From Campylobacter lari subsp. concheus (GTDB lineage: Bacteria > Campylobacterota > Campylobacteria > Campylobacterales > Campylobacteraceae): a stretch of 64,000 bases of DNA. Made by a program: the position numbers and the translations under genes. This document shows positions 37,004-46,010 of this stretch, in pieces. The notes under the pieces were generated by a model. It saw only the letters and a list, made by a program, of their open reading frames with translations, was not told where the DNA came from and ran no database searches. Within the stretch, counting starts at the first letter, position 1, and the number at the start of each line of letters is the position of its first letter. The stretch lies in the NCBI RefSeq assembly GCF_008245025.1, contig NZ_CP043426.1, forward strand, positions 1,116,001 through 1,180,000. Reading direction: 5' to 3'.

Positions 37004-38382
37004 AGTCCCATTTTGAAAGGATTGAGTATATTATTTGGATCAAATGCTTTTTTAATATTTCTCATTAAGTCCATTTCAGCTTCACTAAAAGCAAGCTTCA
37101 TAAAAGGAGCTTTTGAAATGCCTATACCATGCTCTCCACTTAAAGTCCCACCTAAAGAGACTGTAAGCTTAAACACCTCTTCTACAGCTTCATAACCTTT
37201 TTTAACTAATTCAGGATTGTTTTTATCACTTACCATTACATTAGTATGTACATTCCCATCGCCAGTATGACCAAAACAAGGGATTTTAAAACCATATTTT
37301 TTAGAAATTTCAGCTATGCCTTTTAAAAGCTCAGGTAGTTTTGAACGCGGTACTGTAATATCTTCATTAAGCTTTAAATTTCCATACATTGCTATACTTT
37401 GAGAGCAATTTCTTCTAGCAAACCAAATATCAGCTGCTTCTTGTTCATCTTTTGCTATTTTAAACTCTCTTACACCAGATTCATAAAAACTTTCTTGCAA
37501 GATTTTTAAATCCGCCTCCAAAGCCTCTTCTACATTACCATCTACATCAGCGATTAAAATCGCACCCGCATCCATAGGTAAGCCTTTTTGGAATTTTTGC
37601 TCTAATGCTTGTATGCTTAATTGATCTAAAAATTCCATAGATACAGGAGTTACACCTTTAGCTAAAGTTTTATAAACTGCATTCATCGCTTCATCAATGC
37701 TGTTAAAAATCCCCATAGCTGTCTTTTTAAACTTTGGCAAAGCTACTAGTTTTAGAGTAATCTCGCTAAGCACAGCCAAAGACCCTTCACTTGCTATTAA
37801 AATTCCAGCTAGATTATAGCCTGCCACATCTTTTATGGTTTTTTTACCTGCTCTAATGATTTCTCCATTAGGTAAAACTGCTCTTAAAGCCATTACATAA
37901 TCTTTAGTTATACCATACTTAGCAGCCCTCATACCCCCTGCATTTTCGCTTACATTTCCTCCCAAAGAAGAATACTCCATGCTAGCAGGATCAGGTGGAT
38001 AAAATAAACCATATTCTTTTGCTTTTTCTTGTAAAGCCATATTTATCACACCAGGTTGTACTACTGCGACTAAATTTTCAAGATCAATTTCTAAAATTTT
38101 ATTCATATGTTTTTCAAAGCTTAGCACTACTCCGCCATTAACGGCTAAGCTTCCACCAGTAAATCCACTACCTGATCCCCTAGGAATAACGATGATTTTA
38201 TTTTCATTGCAATATTTTAAAATTTGACTAATATCATTTTCATCTCTTGGGAAAAGCACTCCATCAGGCAAATAATGCTTTTTAGTAGCATCATAGCTAT
38301 ACGCTCTTTTATGGATAGGATCAAAATGTGCATTTTCAACCCCTAAAAGATCTTGAAAGAATTTTTGATGAATTTCTTGCAT
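37000..38382 (-). CDS. FAD-linked 2-hydroxyacid oxidase (GlcD-like)
   Basis: 460 aa. FAD_binding_4 domain with IPRGSGSGFTGGSLAVNGG near residue 65 and GGNVSENAGGMRAAKYG near 145, then FAD-oxidase C domain with the histidine motifs GHTGDGNVHTN and GEHGIGISK. The family covers glycolate oxidase GlcD and D-lactate dehydrogenases; no glcE/glcF partner is adjacent, and the exact substrate is uncertain. Coupled to the gene at 38382 by a one-base overlap. Confidence 0.88.
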   Translation of the reverse strand: MQEIHQKFFQDLLGVENAHFDPIHKRAYSYDATKKHYLPDGVLFPRDENDISQILKYCNENKIIVIPRGSGSGFTGGSLAVNGGVVLSFEKHMNKILEIDLENLVAVVQPGVINMALQEKAKEYGLFYPPDPASMEYSSLGGNVSENAGGMRAAKYGITKDYVMALRAVLPNGEIIRAGKKTIKDVAGYNLAGILIASEGSLAVLSEITLKLVALPKFKKTAMGIFNSIDEAMNAVYKTLAKGVTPVSMEFLDQLSIQALEQKFQKGLPMDAGAILIADVDGNVEEALEADLKILQESFYESGVREFKIAKDEQEAADIWFARRNCSQSIAMYGNLKLNEDITVPRSKLPELLKGIAEISKKYGFKIPCFGHTGDGNVHTNVMVSDKNNPELVKKGYEAVEEVFKLTVSLGGTLSGEHGIGISKAPFMKLAFSEAEMDLMRNIKKAFDPNNILNPFKMGL

Positions 38383-39101
38383 TATTTTTCTCTAGTTAAG
38401 CTAATTAGTTTTTCATAATATACATAATAATTTCCAATGGCCTCATCATTTAAGCTAAAAATATCACTTTTATAACCTGTGATTCTTGAATAAAATGGAA
38501 TTTGTAAACTTTGAGCTTGCGGTATGTTAAATTCTTCAATCTTGCCAAAGTCTTGACAATCAACTATCTCAGCTTTATTTTCTAAAGCTACTACTAAAAG
38601 CCCCACAGCATTTTTTGAACAAAAAGATCTAAAGTCAGATCTTCTTGGAGTTTGGCGGTATTCTTGTATCATATGAGCACCAAATAAATCAGGATGTAAA
38701 AAATAAATTCCATTTAATTTTTGAGCTATAAAATCATACACACTTTTATCAGGAGCTATAATCAAAGCTCTATCATATAAATAATTTAAAACTATTTTAT
38801 CGCCTACTTGTGGCAATACATTTGGTAAAGGCATAGCATCTTGAGCTAACATATCAAAAACTTTAAATTGCAATTTAACTAAGCCATTTTCACGCCCTAT
38901 CACACTAACTCTTGCAATGATAGATTTTTGTGTATCAATTTCATGTACAACTATACCACTTGAGTACAATAAAATTCTAGGATCATCTTTTATATAACCA
39001 TAAATATCATCTACTTGTTCAAGTTTTGTTTGTATTAAATCAAAATTTTTTGCTTGTAAAAATGCTAAAAAACAACAAAGCATTAAGATAATTCTTGGCA
39101 A
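38382..39101 (-). CDS. Secreted protein resembling the N-domain of Helicobacter PgbA
   Basis: 239 aa with a short N-terminal signal peptide (ILMLCCFLAFLQA). The block GIVVHEIDTQKSIIARVSVI...LPQVGDKIVLNYLYDRALIIAP...FLHPDLFGAHMI matches, from memory, the N-terminal domain of H. pylori plasminogen-binding PgbA. The Lys-rich plasminogen-binding tail is absent, so plasminogen binding should not be assumed. First gene of the minus-strand operon with the GlcD-like oxidase and YihY. Confidence 0.7.
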   Translation of the reverse strand: MPRIILMLCCFLAFLQAKNFDLIQTKLEQVDDIYGYIKDDPRILLYSSGIVVHEIDTQKSIIARVSVIGRENGLVKLQFKVFDMLAQDAMPLPNVLPQVGDKIVLNYLYDRALIIAPDKSVYDFIAQKLNGIYFLHPDLFGAHMIQEYRQTPRRSDFRSFCSKNAVGLLVVALENKAEIVDCQDFGKIEEFNIPQAQSLQIPFYSRITGYKSDIFSLNDEAIGNYYVYYEKLISLTREK

Positions 39102-39146
39102 TTTATACTCCTTAAAAAGTGTAAAAATAAATTATATTGTTTTTTC

Positions 39147-39178
39147 CTTACAAAATTGTAAGAAAAATTAAGTAAAAT
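39147..39178. promoter_or_regulatory. Palindromic operator candidate at the M23 peptidase promoter
   Basis: Perfect 7-bp arms CTTACAA-AA-TTGTAAG (39147-39162), followed by TAAAAT at 39173-39178 as a plus-strand -10. The palindrome sits where a -35 would be, so a dimeric regulator bound there would block or recruit RNA polymerase. It lies in the 116-base divergent spacer between the PgbA-like and peptidase genes. Confidence 0.4.
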
Positions 39179-39217
39179 ACAAATTTATGTTTAAATTTTA
39201 GAAGGCTTTAGGTTGTC

Positions 39218-40375
39218 ATGAAAAAAATTTTCATATCTTTACTTATATCCATAAAACTTTTTGCTATCTCAAGTGTTGAAGAACTTTCTTGGGAAAATGG
39301 CAAAACTTTACTTGATTTTTTACAAGATCATTCTATACCACTTAATTTATATTATAATCTTGATGGAGAAGATAAAGAACTAAGCGCAGAAATCACAAGT
39401 GGTGTTAAATACCAAATGCTAAAAGATGAGCAAGGTGAACTTGAGCAAGTCTTAATCCCAATTAGTGATGATTTACAAATTCATATTTACAAAAATATAG
39501 AAAATAAATTTGTATTGAGTTTTACTCCTATTTCTTACACTAAAGAAAAACGAACTATTCGCGTAGCTATCAACAACTCAGCTTATCAAGATGTTTATGA
39601 TGAAAGTGGTAGTGTAACCTTAGCAAGAGCCATGGTAAGAGCTTTTAAAAATAGTGTTAACTTTAAAAATGTCAGAAAGGGCGATAGCGTAGTATTAATT
39701 TATGAGCAAAAAAGAAGACTAGGGAGACTTTTTGGTGATATTAATATCCAAGCAGCTTTAGCTAATATTAGAGGTAAAGAATATTCTGTGTTTTTATATA
39801 AAGATTCTTATTATAATGCTCAAGGAAAAGAACTTGAAAATTTCTTTTTAACTAAACCTGTTAAATATACAAGGATTTCAGATCGTTTTACTAGAGCAAG
39901 ATATCATCCTATATTAAAACGTTATAGAGCTCACTTAGGTATTGACTATGCCGCTCCAACGGGTACTCCGGTTAAGAGCGCAGGAGATGGAACAATTAGT
40001 TTTGTTGGAACAAAAGGTGGTTATGGTAAGGTTGTACAAGTAAAACACGTATCAGGCTATATGACTTTATATGCTCATCTTAGCCGTTTTGCAAAAATCA
40101 AACGTGGTCAAAAAGTTAAACAAGGCCAAGTAATTGCTTATGTAGGCTCTACTGGTATGAGTACTGGACCACATTTGCATTTTGGACTTTATCTAAATAA
40201 TAAAGCAATTAATCCTGAAACCATAGTGAAAATTCCAAAATCAAGCCTAAGTGGCAGAAATAAAGAAGAATTTTTAAAAATGGCAAAAGAGTATGAAAAC
40301 CGCTTACAAAGCATTGATGAAAACTATAAAAATCCACCAAAAGAACAAAACATAGAAAATTCTATGGAGCTTTGA
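39218..40375 (+). CDS. M23-family peptidoglycan endopeptidase
   Basis: 385 aa. Signal peptide about 1-17 (MKKIFISLLISIKLFA), a helical/beta N-terminal domain, then a complete LytM domain with zinc ligands in HLGIDYAAP and TGPHLHFGLY and the YAHLSRF His. It should cut peptide cross-links in the periplasm. Helical-shape endopeptidases of Helicobacter and Campylobacter belong to this family, but I cannot assign a Csd/Pgp name. Followed after one base by mgtE. Confidence 0.9.
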   Translation: MKKIFISLLISIKLFAISSVEELSWENGKTLLDFLQDHSIPLNLYYNLDGEDKELSAEITSGVKYQMLKDEQGELEQVLIPISDDLQIHIYKNIENKFVLSFTPISYTKEKRTIRVAINNSAYQDVYDESGSVTLARAMVRAFKNSVNFKNVRKGDSVVLIYEQKRRLGRLFGDINIQAALANIRGKEYSVFLYKDSYYNAQGKELENFFLTKPVKYTRISDRFTRARYHPILKRYRAHLGIDYAAPTGTPVKSAGDGTISFVGTKGGYGKVVQVKHVSGYMTLYAHLSRFAKIKRGQKVKQGQVIAYVGSTGMSTGPHLHFGLYLNNKAINPETIVKIPKSSLSGRNKEEFLKMAKEYENRLQSIDENYKNPPKEQNIENSMEL

Positions 40376-40376
40376 G

Positions 40377-41720
40377 ATGATGAATGATTTTTTAGAAGCA
40401 CAAGAACTTTTAAAAAATATTTCCAAAGATCAAAGCACCTATGAAACCAATGAAGCCCTAAAGACTATCAAAAGATACAACGAAGAGCTTTATTTGCAAA
40501 CTCTTAAATCTTTTGATACTTACACACTTGCAAATGTGGCTACTATAACACCTGAACATATATTAGAAGATATTTTAGAACACTTAAGTATTACAAAGAT
40601 TGCAAAAGCAGTAGAAGAGCTTGAAAGTGATGATGCAACAGACTTAATTAAGCGTTTTGAAGAGCTAAATCCACAAAAAACTTTAGCTATTTTAAACCGC
40701 TTAAGTTCCGAAGATAAAGAAGAAATTTTACGCCTTAAAAATTATGATGAAAATACTGCTGGTGCTTATATGCAAACAGAAATTTTCACAGCTTCTATTG
40801 ATGAGAGTATAGAAAAGGCTATTAAAAGATATAGAATTTTAAAGCATTCAGGACAAGTAGATCAAATTTTTCAAGTTTACATCATAAATAATCAAGGGAA
40901 GCTTTGCAATGCTATCAACTTAAGCGATCTTTTGCTTTGGGATTTTAAACTAAGTTTTGCAGATATTATTAAAAACAACAATGAAAGATATAAAAGCTAT
41001 AGCATAAAAGATCATGAAGATATACAAAAGGCTATTGATATAGTAGAAGATTATGATTTGAGTGTTTTAGCGGTTGTAAATGACGATGGAGTACTTTTGG
41101 GTAGAATTACTTATGATGATATTCATGATTTAATCCAAGAAAATGCAACAGAGCAAATTTATAACCTAGCTGGAGTTGATGCAGATGTTGAAGAAGAAAG
41201 TGCTTTTAAAGCGGCTAAAGCTAGAGCTTTTTGGCTTATGATTAATCTTACCACTTCATTAATCTCAGCTAATATCATCAGTCTTTTTTCAGGTGAAATA
41301 GAACAACTTGTAGCTCTAGCAGTACTTATGCCTATTGTAGCTTCCATGGGAGGTAACACAGGTTCACAAGCTTTAGCAGTAACAGTTAGAAAGCTCTCGC
41401 TCAATGAAGTAGAATTTAAAGATGCTAAAAAAGTTATATTAAGAGAGAGCGGAATTTCTTTACTCAATGGGTTTATATTTGCTAGTATTATGAGCATTAT
41501 AGCTTTCATATGGTTTAAAACAGCTCTTTTGGGGCTTGTTATAGCCTTATCAATGCTAATTAATCTAGCCTTAGCTGGTTTTGTAGGCTCTTTTGTGCCA
41601 TTAACTTTAAAAAAATTTAAAATCGATCCTGCAGTAGGATCAAGTGTAGTAATTACTGCAATCACAGATGGTTTAGGATTTTTTAGCTTCTTACTTTTAG
41701 CAAAAATGATTTTATTATAA
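40377..41720 (+). CDS. mgtE: Magnesium transporter MgtE
   Basis: 447 aa. Cytoplasmic N-domain (superhelical, about 1-125), two CBS domains (about 130-255), then five membrane helices from about 285. The conserved PIVASMGGNTGSQAL sequence near residue 320 and the C-terminal helix DPAVGSSVVITAITDGLGFFSF form the Mg2+ pore and its acidic site. The CBS domains gate the channel by Mg2+ level. Confidence 0.95.
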   Translation: MMNDFLEAQELLKNISKDQSTYETNEALKTIKRYNEELYLQTLKSFDTYTLANVATITPEHILEDILEHLSITKIAKAVEELESDDATDLIKRFEELNPQKTLAILNRLSSEDKEEILRLKNYDENTAGAYMQTEIFTASIDESIEKAIKRYRILKHSGQVDQIFQVYIINNQGKLCNAINLSDLLLWDFKLSFADIIKNNNERYKSYSIKDHEDIQKAIDIVEDYDLSVLAVVNDDGVLLGRITYDDIHDLIQENATEQIYNLAGVDADVEEESAFKAAKARAFWLMINLTTSLISANIISLFSGEIEQLVALAVLMPIVASMGGNTGSQALAVTVRKLSLNEVEFKDAKKVILRESGISLLNGFIFASIMSIIAFIWFKTALLGLVIALSMLINLALAGFVGSFVPLTLKKFKIDPAVGSSVVITAITDGLGFFSFLLLAKMILL

Positions 41721-41732
41721 AAAAGGGAAATT

Positions 41733-42251
41733 ATGGCAAGCATTACATACAAAGGTCAAAATATAGAACTTGCAGGAATTGAACTAGAAGTTGGTGATAA
41801 TGCTCCAAAGGTAGTTCTAAAAACCAAAAATCTTGCTCCAGTAGAAATAGCACCACCTGGGAAAACTCAAATTTTATTAACTCTACCTAGCTTGGATACA
41901 CCAGTATGTTCAAAACAAGCCAAAGAAACCAACAAAAGACTAGCTTCTATGAAAAATATTGAAGTTATTATTATTAGTATGGATTTACCTTTTGCTATGG
42001 ATCGCTTTTGTGCTACTGAAGGGATTGGTAATATTATAACCGCAAGTGATTTTGCTTTTAAAGATTTTGGCATAAACTATGGGGTGTTAATAAATGATAG
42101 TATATTTGCAGGATTATTAGCAAGAGCAGCCTTTGTAGTCAAAGATGGAAAAATAGCGTATAAGCAACTTGTGAAAGAGTTAATGGGAAAAATTGATTTT
42201 AAAGATTTAGAACTTTTTATGCATAGAAATTATGGTTACCCTTTGAATTAA
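41733..42251 (+). CDS. tpx: Thiol peroxidase (atypical 2-Cys peroxiredoxin)
   Basis: 172 aa. Reduces H2O2 and alkyl hydroperoxides with thioredoxin. Peroxidatic Cys in PSLDTPVCSKQ and resolving Cys in DRFCATEGI are both present at the Tpx spacing. AAGGGAAA before the ATG. Twelve bases after mgtE; the end overlaps dnaB by 4 bases on the opposite strand, with no separate terminator visible. Confidence 0.95.
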   Translation: MASITYKGQNIELAGIELEVGDNAPKVVLKTKNLAPVEIAPPGKTQILLTLPSLDTPVCSKQAKETNKRLASMKNIEVIIISMDLPFAMDRFCATEGIGNIITASDFAFKDFGINYGVLINDSIFAGLLARAAFVVKDGKIAYKQLVKELMGKIDFKDLELFMHRNYGYPLN

Positions 42252-43633
42252 CCTTCAAAGTTTGTAACCACAAAATCTTCTTTTGGAGCTTCAATAAAGC
42301 ACGATTTTTCTTTCAAGAAAAGCAAATCCACATGCCCTACAGGACCATTTCTATTTTTACCTATAATGAGTTCAGCCTTTTCTTGCACAGGATTTGGCAT
42401 AAATTTTCTCTCATAAGTCTTGCCTTCATTTTTAGCTTTATTTTCTCTTTCTTTTTCTTCTTGTTCTCTATAAACCTCATCTCTATATACAAATAAAATA
42501 GTATCTGCATCTTGCTCTATAGCACCACTCTCTCTTAAATCGCTAAGCATAGGACGTTTATTTGCTCTACTTTCTAATGAACGATTTAATTGCGAAAGTG
42601 CCACCACTGGCATATTTAATTCTCTTGCTAAAAGCTTTAAACCTCTTGAAATTTCACTCACTTGCAAATGCCTATCATTAAAAGCTGAGTTACTCATCAT
42701 AAGACCGATATAATCTACCACACAAAGCTCAATACTTTCATCTTGGGCTTTAATTTTGCGTAAAATCGAACGAATATCAGCTATACTAGCATAACCGCTA
42801 TCATAAATATAAAGATTTTTTTGCGCATATTCATTGCAAGCATCACCCACCCTACTCCACTCATCATCGTTTAAATCTGCGATTAGAATTTTTTGCAAAG
42901 GAATGGAGGTTTTTGCACTGATTAATCTTTGCATGATTTGTGTAGCAGGCATTTCTAGTGAAAACATTACAACACCTTTATTTTGTCTTAGTGTTTTTTC
43001 TATAAAATTTAAACAAATTGTAGTTTTTCCCATACCTGGGCGTGCAGCGATGATTACAAGATCACCAGGCTTAAAACCCTTTGTCATTTTATTAAGCTCG
43101 CTAAAACCTGTATCAAGTCCTAAAATGTCTTTGTTTTCAGCTTCTTTTTGCTTTTTAAACTCATCCATAAGCTCAGACATAACCATAGTCATATCTTTAA
43201 TACTATTACTATTTACACGGTTGGTAAGATTAAAAATCTCTTTGCCTATTTCATCTGAAATTTGAGAAATGCTTTTATCTTCATTAACCCTTGTAGGTAT
43301 AGTATAAGCAAAATTTAAAAGTTGTCGTCTAATGGACTTTTCTCTTAGTTCATAAGCATATTTACTCGCATCTGCTATGGAAGTAGTAGCTAAAACTTCA
43401 GCTAAAATTTGCTCGTCTATTTTTTTATGTTTTCTAATAAAACTTGCACTTATTGGCTCACCTGCATTCACGCAAGCTAAAATCGCTTTATAAATATCTT
43501 GATGAGCTTTGAGCGAAAAATCATTAATCTCAATATCTGAAGAAATACTAAAAAAAGAATCTTCACTATAAATACAAGAGCTTAAAATCGCTCTTTCAAG
43601 ATCTAAATCAAAATGCTCATTATTTTGACTCAT
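42248..43633 (-). CDS. dnaB: Replicative DNA helicase DnaB
   Basis: 461 aa. N-terminal helical domain (about 1-105), linker, RecA-like C-domain with Walker A ARPGMGKTTICLNF near residue 193, Walker B LCVVDYIGLM, arginine-rich SDLRESGAIEQDAD and a C-terminal IIGKNRNGPVG. Hexameric helicase of the replication fork. Downstream of the cysteine synthase gene with a 12-base gap. Confidence 0.97.
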   Translation of the reverse strand: MSQNNEHFDLDLERAILSSCIYSEDSFFSISSDIEINDFSLKAHQDIYKAILACVNAGEPISASFIRKHKKIDEQILAEVLATTSIADASKYAYELREKSIRRQLLNFAYTIPTRVNEDKSISQISDEIGKEIFNLTNRVNSNSIKDMTMVMSELMDEFKKQKEAENKDILGLDTGFSELNKMTKGFKPGDLVIIAARPGMGKTTICLNFIEKTLRQNKGVVMFSLEMPATQIMQRLISAKTSIPLQKILIADLNDDEWSRVGDACNEYAQKNLYIYDSGYASIADIRSILRKIKAQDESIELCVVDYIGLMMSNSAFNDRHLQVSEISRGLKLLARELNMPVVALSQLNRSLESRANKRPMLSDLRESGAIEQDADTILFVYRDEVYREQEEKERENKAKNEGKTYERKFMPNPVQEKAELIIGKNRNGPVGHVDLLFLKEKSCFIEAPKEDFVVTNFEG

Positions 43634-43645
43634 ACATACTCCAAA

Positions 43646-44548
43646 TTATAAATTTGCAAATAAATCAGTTGATAAATACCGTTCGGCTGTATCATTTAGC
43701 ATAGTTAAAACTTTCTTATCAGGATTTTCTAAGGCAATTTTTCTAGCCATAAAAACATTTGCGCCACTTGAAATTCCTGCCATTATACCATTTTTACCAA
43801 GTTCTAAAGCTGTATTTATAGCATCTTCATTGCTTACACAAACTATCTCATCTATGATTTTTTGATTTAAAATTTTAGGGATAAAATTTGCACCTATACC
43901 TTGAATTTTATGGCTTGCAGCGGTATTTTGGCTCAAAAGCGGCGAAGCTGCGGGTTCTAAAGCTATGATTTTGATATTAGGATTATGTTCTTTTAAAATT
44001 TCTCCTACCCCGCTAATAGTCCCACCTGTACCAAAACCTGCTAAAAAAATATCAAGATCAGGTAAAGCTTTTAAAATTTCTAAAGCAGTATTTTTTCTAT
44101 GTGCATTTTTGTTGTTGATATTTTCAAATTGACTTATCATAAACGAATTTGGAATTTCACTCAAAAGTTCATTAGCTCTATCAAGTGCTCCTTGCATACC
44201 TTTACTTGCTTGAGTAAGCTCTAGCTTTGCACCAAAAAAACTCATCATTTTTCTACGCTCAATACTCATAGACTCAGGCATAGCTATGATAAGTTTAAGT
44301 TTTAAGCTTGCACAAATCATTGCTAAAGCTATGCCAGTATTTCCACTTGTAGCTTCTATAATGGTTGTTTCTTGATTAATCTTACCTTCATTTAAAGCCT
44401 GTTTTATCATCTCTACAGCCGCTCTATCTTTTATAGAATGACTTGGATTAAAATACTCACATTTAGCATAAAGATTTGGAGCAAATTCTTTTAAAGAAAT
44501 AATCGGGGTATTACCTATACAATCTAAGATATTATTATAAACTGACAT
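43646..44548 (-). CDS. cysM: Cysteine synthase (O-acetylserine sulfhydrylase)
   Basis: 300 aa, PLP fold-type II. The PLP lysine is in NPSHSIKDRAAVEMI, the substrate loop in EATSGNTGIALAMI and the phosphate cup in GFGTGGTISGVGEIL. Uses O-acetylserine plus sulfide or thiosulfate. C. jejuni CysM is the closest comparison I recall, also next to the HU gene; CysK/CysM specificity is not settled by sequence. Confidence 0.9.
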   Translation of the reverse strand: MSVYNNILDCIGNTPIISLKEFAPNLYAKCEYFNPSHSIKDRAAVEMIKQALNEGKINQETTIIEATSGNTGIALAMICASLKLKLIIAMPESMSIERRKMMSFFGAKLELTQASKGMQGALDRANELLSEIPNSFMISQFENINNKNAHRKNTALEILKALPDLDIFLAGFGTGGTISGVGEILKEHNPNIKIIALEPAASPLLSQNTAASHKIQGIGANFIPKILNQKIIDEIVCVSNEDAINTALELGKNGIMAGISSGANVFMARKIALENPDKKVLTMLNDTAERYLSTDLFANL

Positions 44549-44615
44549 TGTTTTCCTTTTAATGTTTTTAAAAACAATATCAAAAGAAAATTAACACTTA
44601 ATCTATAAAGAAAAA

Positions 44616-44638
44616 CGCAAAAGTTAGAAACTTTTGCG
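44616..44638 (-). terminator. HU gene terminator
   Basis: Perfect 10-bp stem CGCAAAAGTT/AACTTTTGCG, 3-base loop, followed on the minus strand by TTTTTC. The rest of the 97-base gap before cysM shows no gene. Confidence 0.85.
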
Positions 44639-44645
44639 CAAAGAA

Positions 44646-44948
44646 TTATTTTTTAGCTTTTTTAGCAGTTTTAGCAGCAGCAACCGCGTCTTTAAGGTTT
44701 TTACCTACTTTAAATTTAGCAACTTTAGTAGCAGGTACTTTGATAGTAGCACCAGTGCTTGGTACTCTAGCTTCTCTAGCAGCTCTTTCGGCTACAGAAA
44801 ATGTACCAAAACCAATAAAGCTAATGCTATCACCTTTAGCTAATACATCAGTAATAGTAGCGATTACTGCATCAGTAGCTGCAGTTGCATCTTTTTTAGT
44901 TAGCCCAGCAGTTTGAGCAACTTGAGAAATAAAATCTGCTTTAGTCAT
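44646..44948 (-). CDS. hup: DNA-binding protein HU
   Basis: 100 aa. Nucleoid-associated histone-like dimer. Starts MTKADFISQVAQTAGLTKKDA, then FIGFGTFSV, with a beta-arm ARVPSTGATIKVPA and a Lys-rich tail (KTAKKAKK) longer than in E. coli HU. Strong RBS AAGGAGC before the ATG. Many Ala/Gly/Val codons give it a base content above its neighbours, typical of a highly expressed gene. Confidence 0.96.
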   Translation of the reverse strand: MTKADFISQVAQTAGLTKKDATAATDAVIATITDVLAKGDSISFIGFGTFSVAERAAREARVPSTGATIKVPATKVAKFKVGKNLKDAVAAAKTAKKAKK

Positions 44949-45039
44949 AAAAAGCTCCTTGATTAAAAATGATTGTTAAGTTTAACACATTTATCAAGCT
45001 TTTGCAAGAGGTTTAAACCCAAATACAAAGAAAAATATG

Positions 45040-45954
45040 TTAAAAAAATGTTTTTGCTAAATTTATCACCACCTCAGGCTTTAAGTCTTTCATGCATTTG
45101 TGATGTTTTAAAGGACAAGTCTTTTGCATACAAGGCATACAAGCTAAATTTAAATGCGCTATTTTAGCATTTTTTTGCCAAGGTGAAGTTTGACTAAATT
45201 TAGTCGAACCAAAAATAGCTACTGTTTTCACCCCATAAACTGCACCTATATGCATAGGACCACTATCGTTTGTGATGAGTAAATCAAGCATAGAAATATT
45301 TTTACATAAAGTATAAATGTTAGTTTTACCACAAAGATTTTTTGCCTTTATGCCTTCTTTTAAAAGATAATGTTCAATTTCATCACAAATTTCTCTCTCG
45401 CTTTCTACTCCAAAGATTAAAATTTTATGCGTAAAACTAAATTCTTTTGCTACCCTTGCAAAATAACTCGCTTCCCATCTTTTCGCACTTCCAAAATGCG
45501 CACCTGCATTTATACCCAAAAGTTTTTGAGTTGATTTTGCTTTTATAGGGAGTTTTAAAACATTTAAAGTTGCTTTAAAATTTAAAGCTTTTTCTATGAA
45601 ATTTAAGTATTTTAAGACTTGGTGTTCTTCTTTTAGAATATTTTTATCAAAATAAAATCTTTTTTTTGCTTTGATTAGATTTAAAATAATCTTGCTTGAG
45701 AATGCCGAGCGAAACGAAAAAGCTAAATCAAATTTACCAAGGTTTTTTCTAGCTTTTAAAATTTGCTTATATCTTTGTTTTTTATTTTCTACTAAAATTT
45801 GAGCATTTTCAAAGTATTTAAAAAGCTCTGTACTCACAAAAGAACCATAAAAAGTAAATTTAGCTTGGGGGTATTTTTCTTTTATAGCATAAATAGCCGC
45901 ACTAGCCATCACCGCATCGCCAAGCCAAGTGGGAAGGTTGATAAAAATATTCAT
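45040..45954 (-). CDS. waaF: ADP-heptose:LOS heptosyltransferase II
   Basis: 304 aa, GT9 family. Adds the second heptose of the LOS inner core at the cytoplasmic face. N-terminal LPTWLGDAVMASAAIYAIKEKYP, the NAGAHFGSAKRW segment, and the ADP-heptose site TNDSGPMHIGAVYGV with TSPW. The Cys-rich CMPCMQKTCPLKHHKCM near the C-terminus is typical of WaaF. Marks one end of the LOS locus. Confidence 0.93.
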   Translation of the reverse strand: MNIFINLPTWLGDAVMASAAIYAIKEKYPQAKFTFYGSFVSTELFKYFENAQILVENKKQRYKQILKARKNLGKFDLAFSFRSAFSSKIILNLIKAKKRFYFDKNILKEEHQVLKYLNFIEKALNFKATLNVLKLPIKAKSTQKLLGINAGAHFGSAKRWEASYFARVAKEFSFTHKILIFGVESEREICDEIEHYLLKEGIKAKNLCGKTNIYTLCKNISMLDLLITNDSGPMHIGAVYGVKTVAIFGSTKFSQTSPWQKNAKIAHLNLACMPCMQKTCPLKHHKCMKDLKPEVVINLAKTFF

Positions 45955-45976
45955 AATTTTCCTTAAAAATAAAAGT

Positions 45977-45986
45977 TATAATTATA
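45977..45986. promoter_or_regulatory. Overlapping divergent -10 boxes for waaF and the LOS operon
   Basis: Plus: TATAAT at 45977-45982, 28 bases before the glycosyltransferase ATG. Minus: TG-A-TATAAT at 45981-45986, 27 bases before the waaF ATG. The two hexamers share bases 45981-45982, so polymerase can probably serve only one side at a time. The whole spacer is 56 bases. Confidence 0.5.
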
Positions 45987-46010
45987 TCATCACTTTATTA
46001 AAGAGCTAAA

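Noticed and set aside
41159-41752. 197-codon open frame on the minus strand across mgtE
   Set aside because: Antisense to the conserved membrane domain of mgtE; Thr/Ser/Leu-rich low-complexity product, no ribosome binding site; a shadow frame.
42834-43265. 143-codon plus-strand open frame within dnaB
   Set aside because: Antisense to the DnaB Walker region; no homology pattern or ribosome binding site.
44973-45167. 64-codon plus-strand frame between HU and waaF
   Set aside because: Mostly antisense to the Cys-rich end of waaF; the free part is only about 70 bases, no promoter or RBS.
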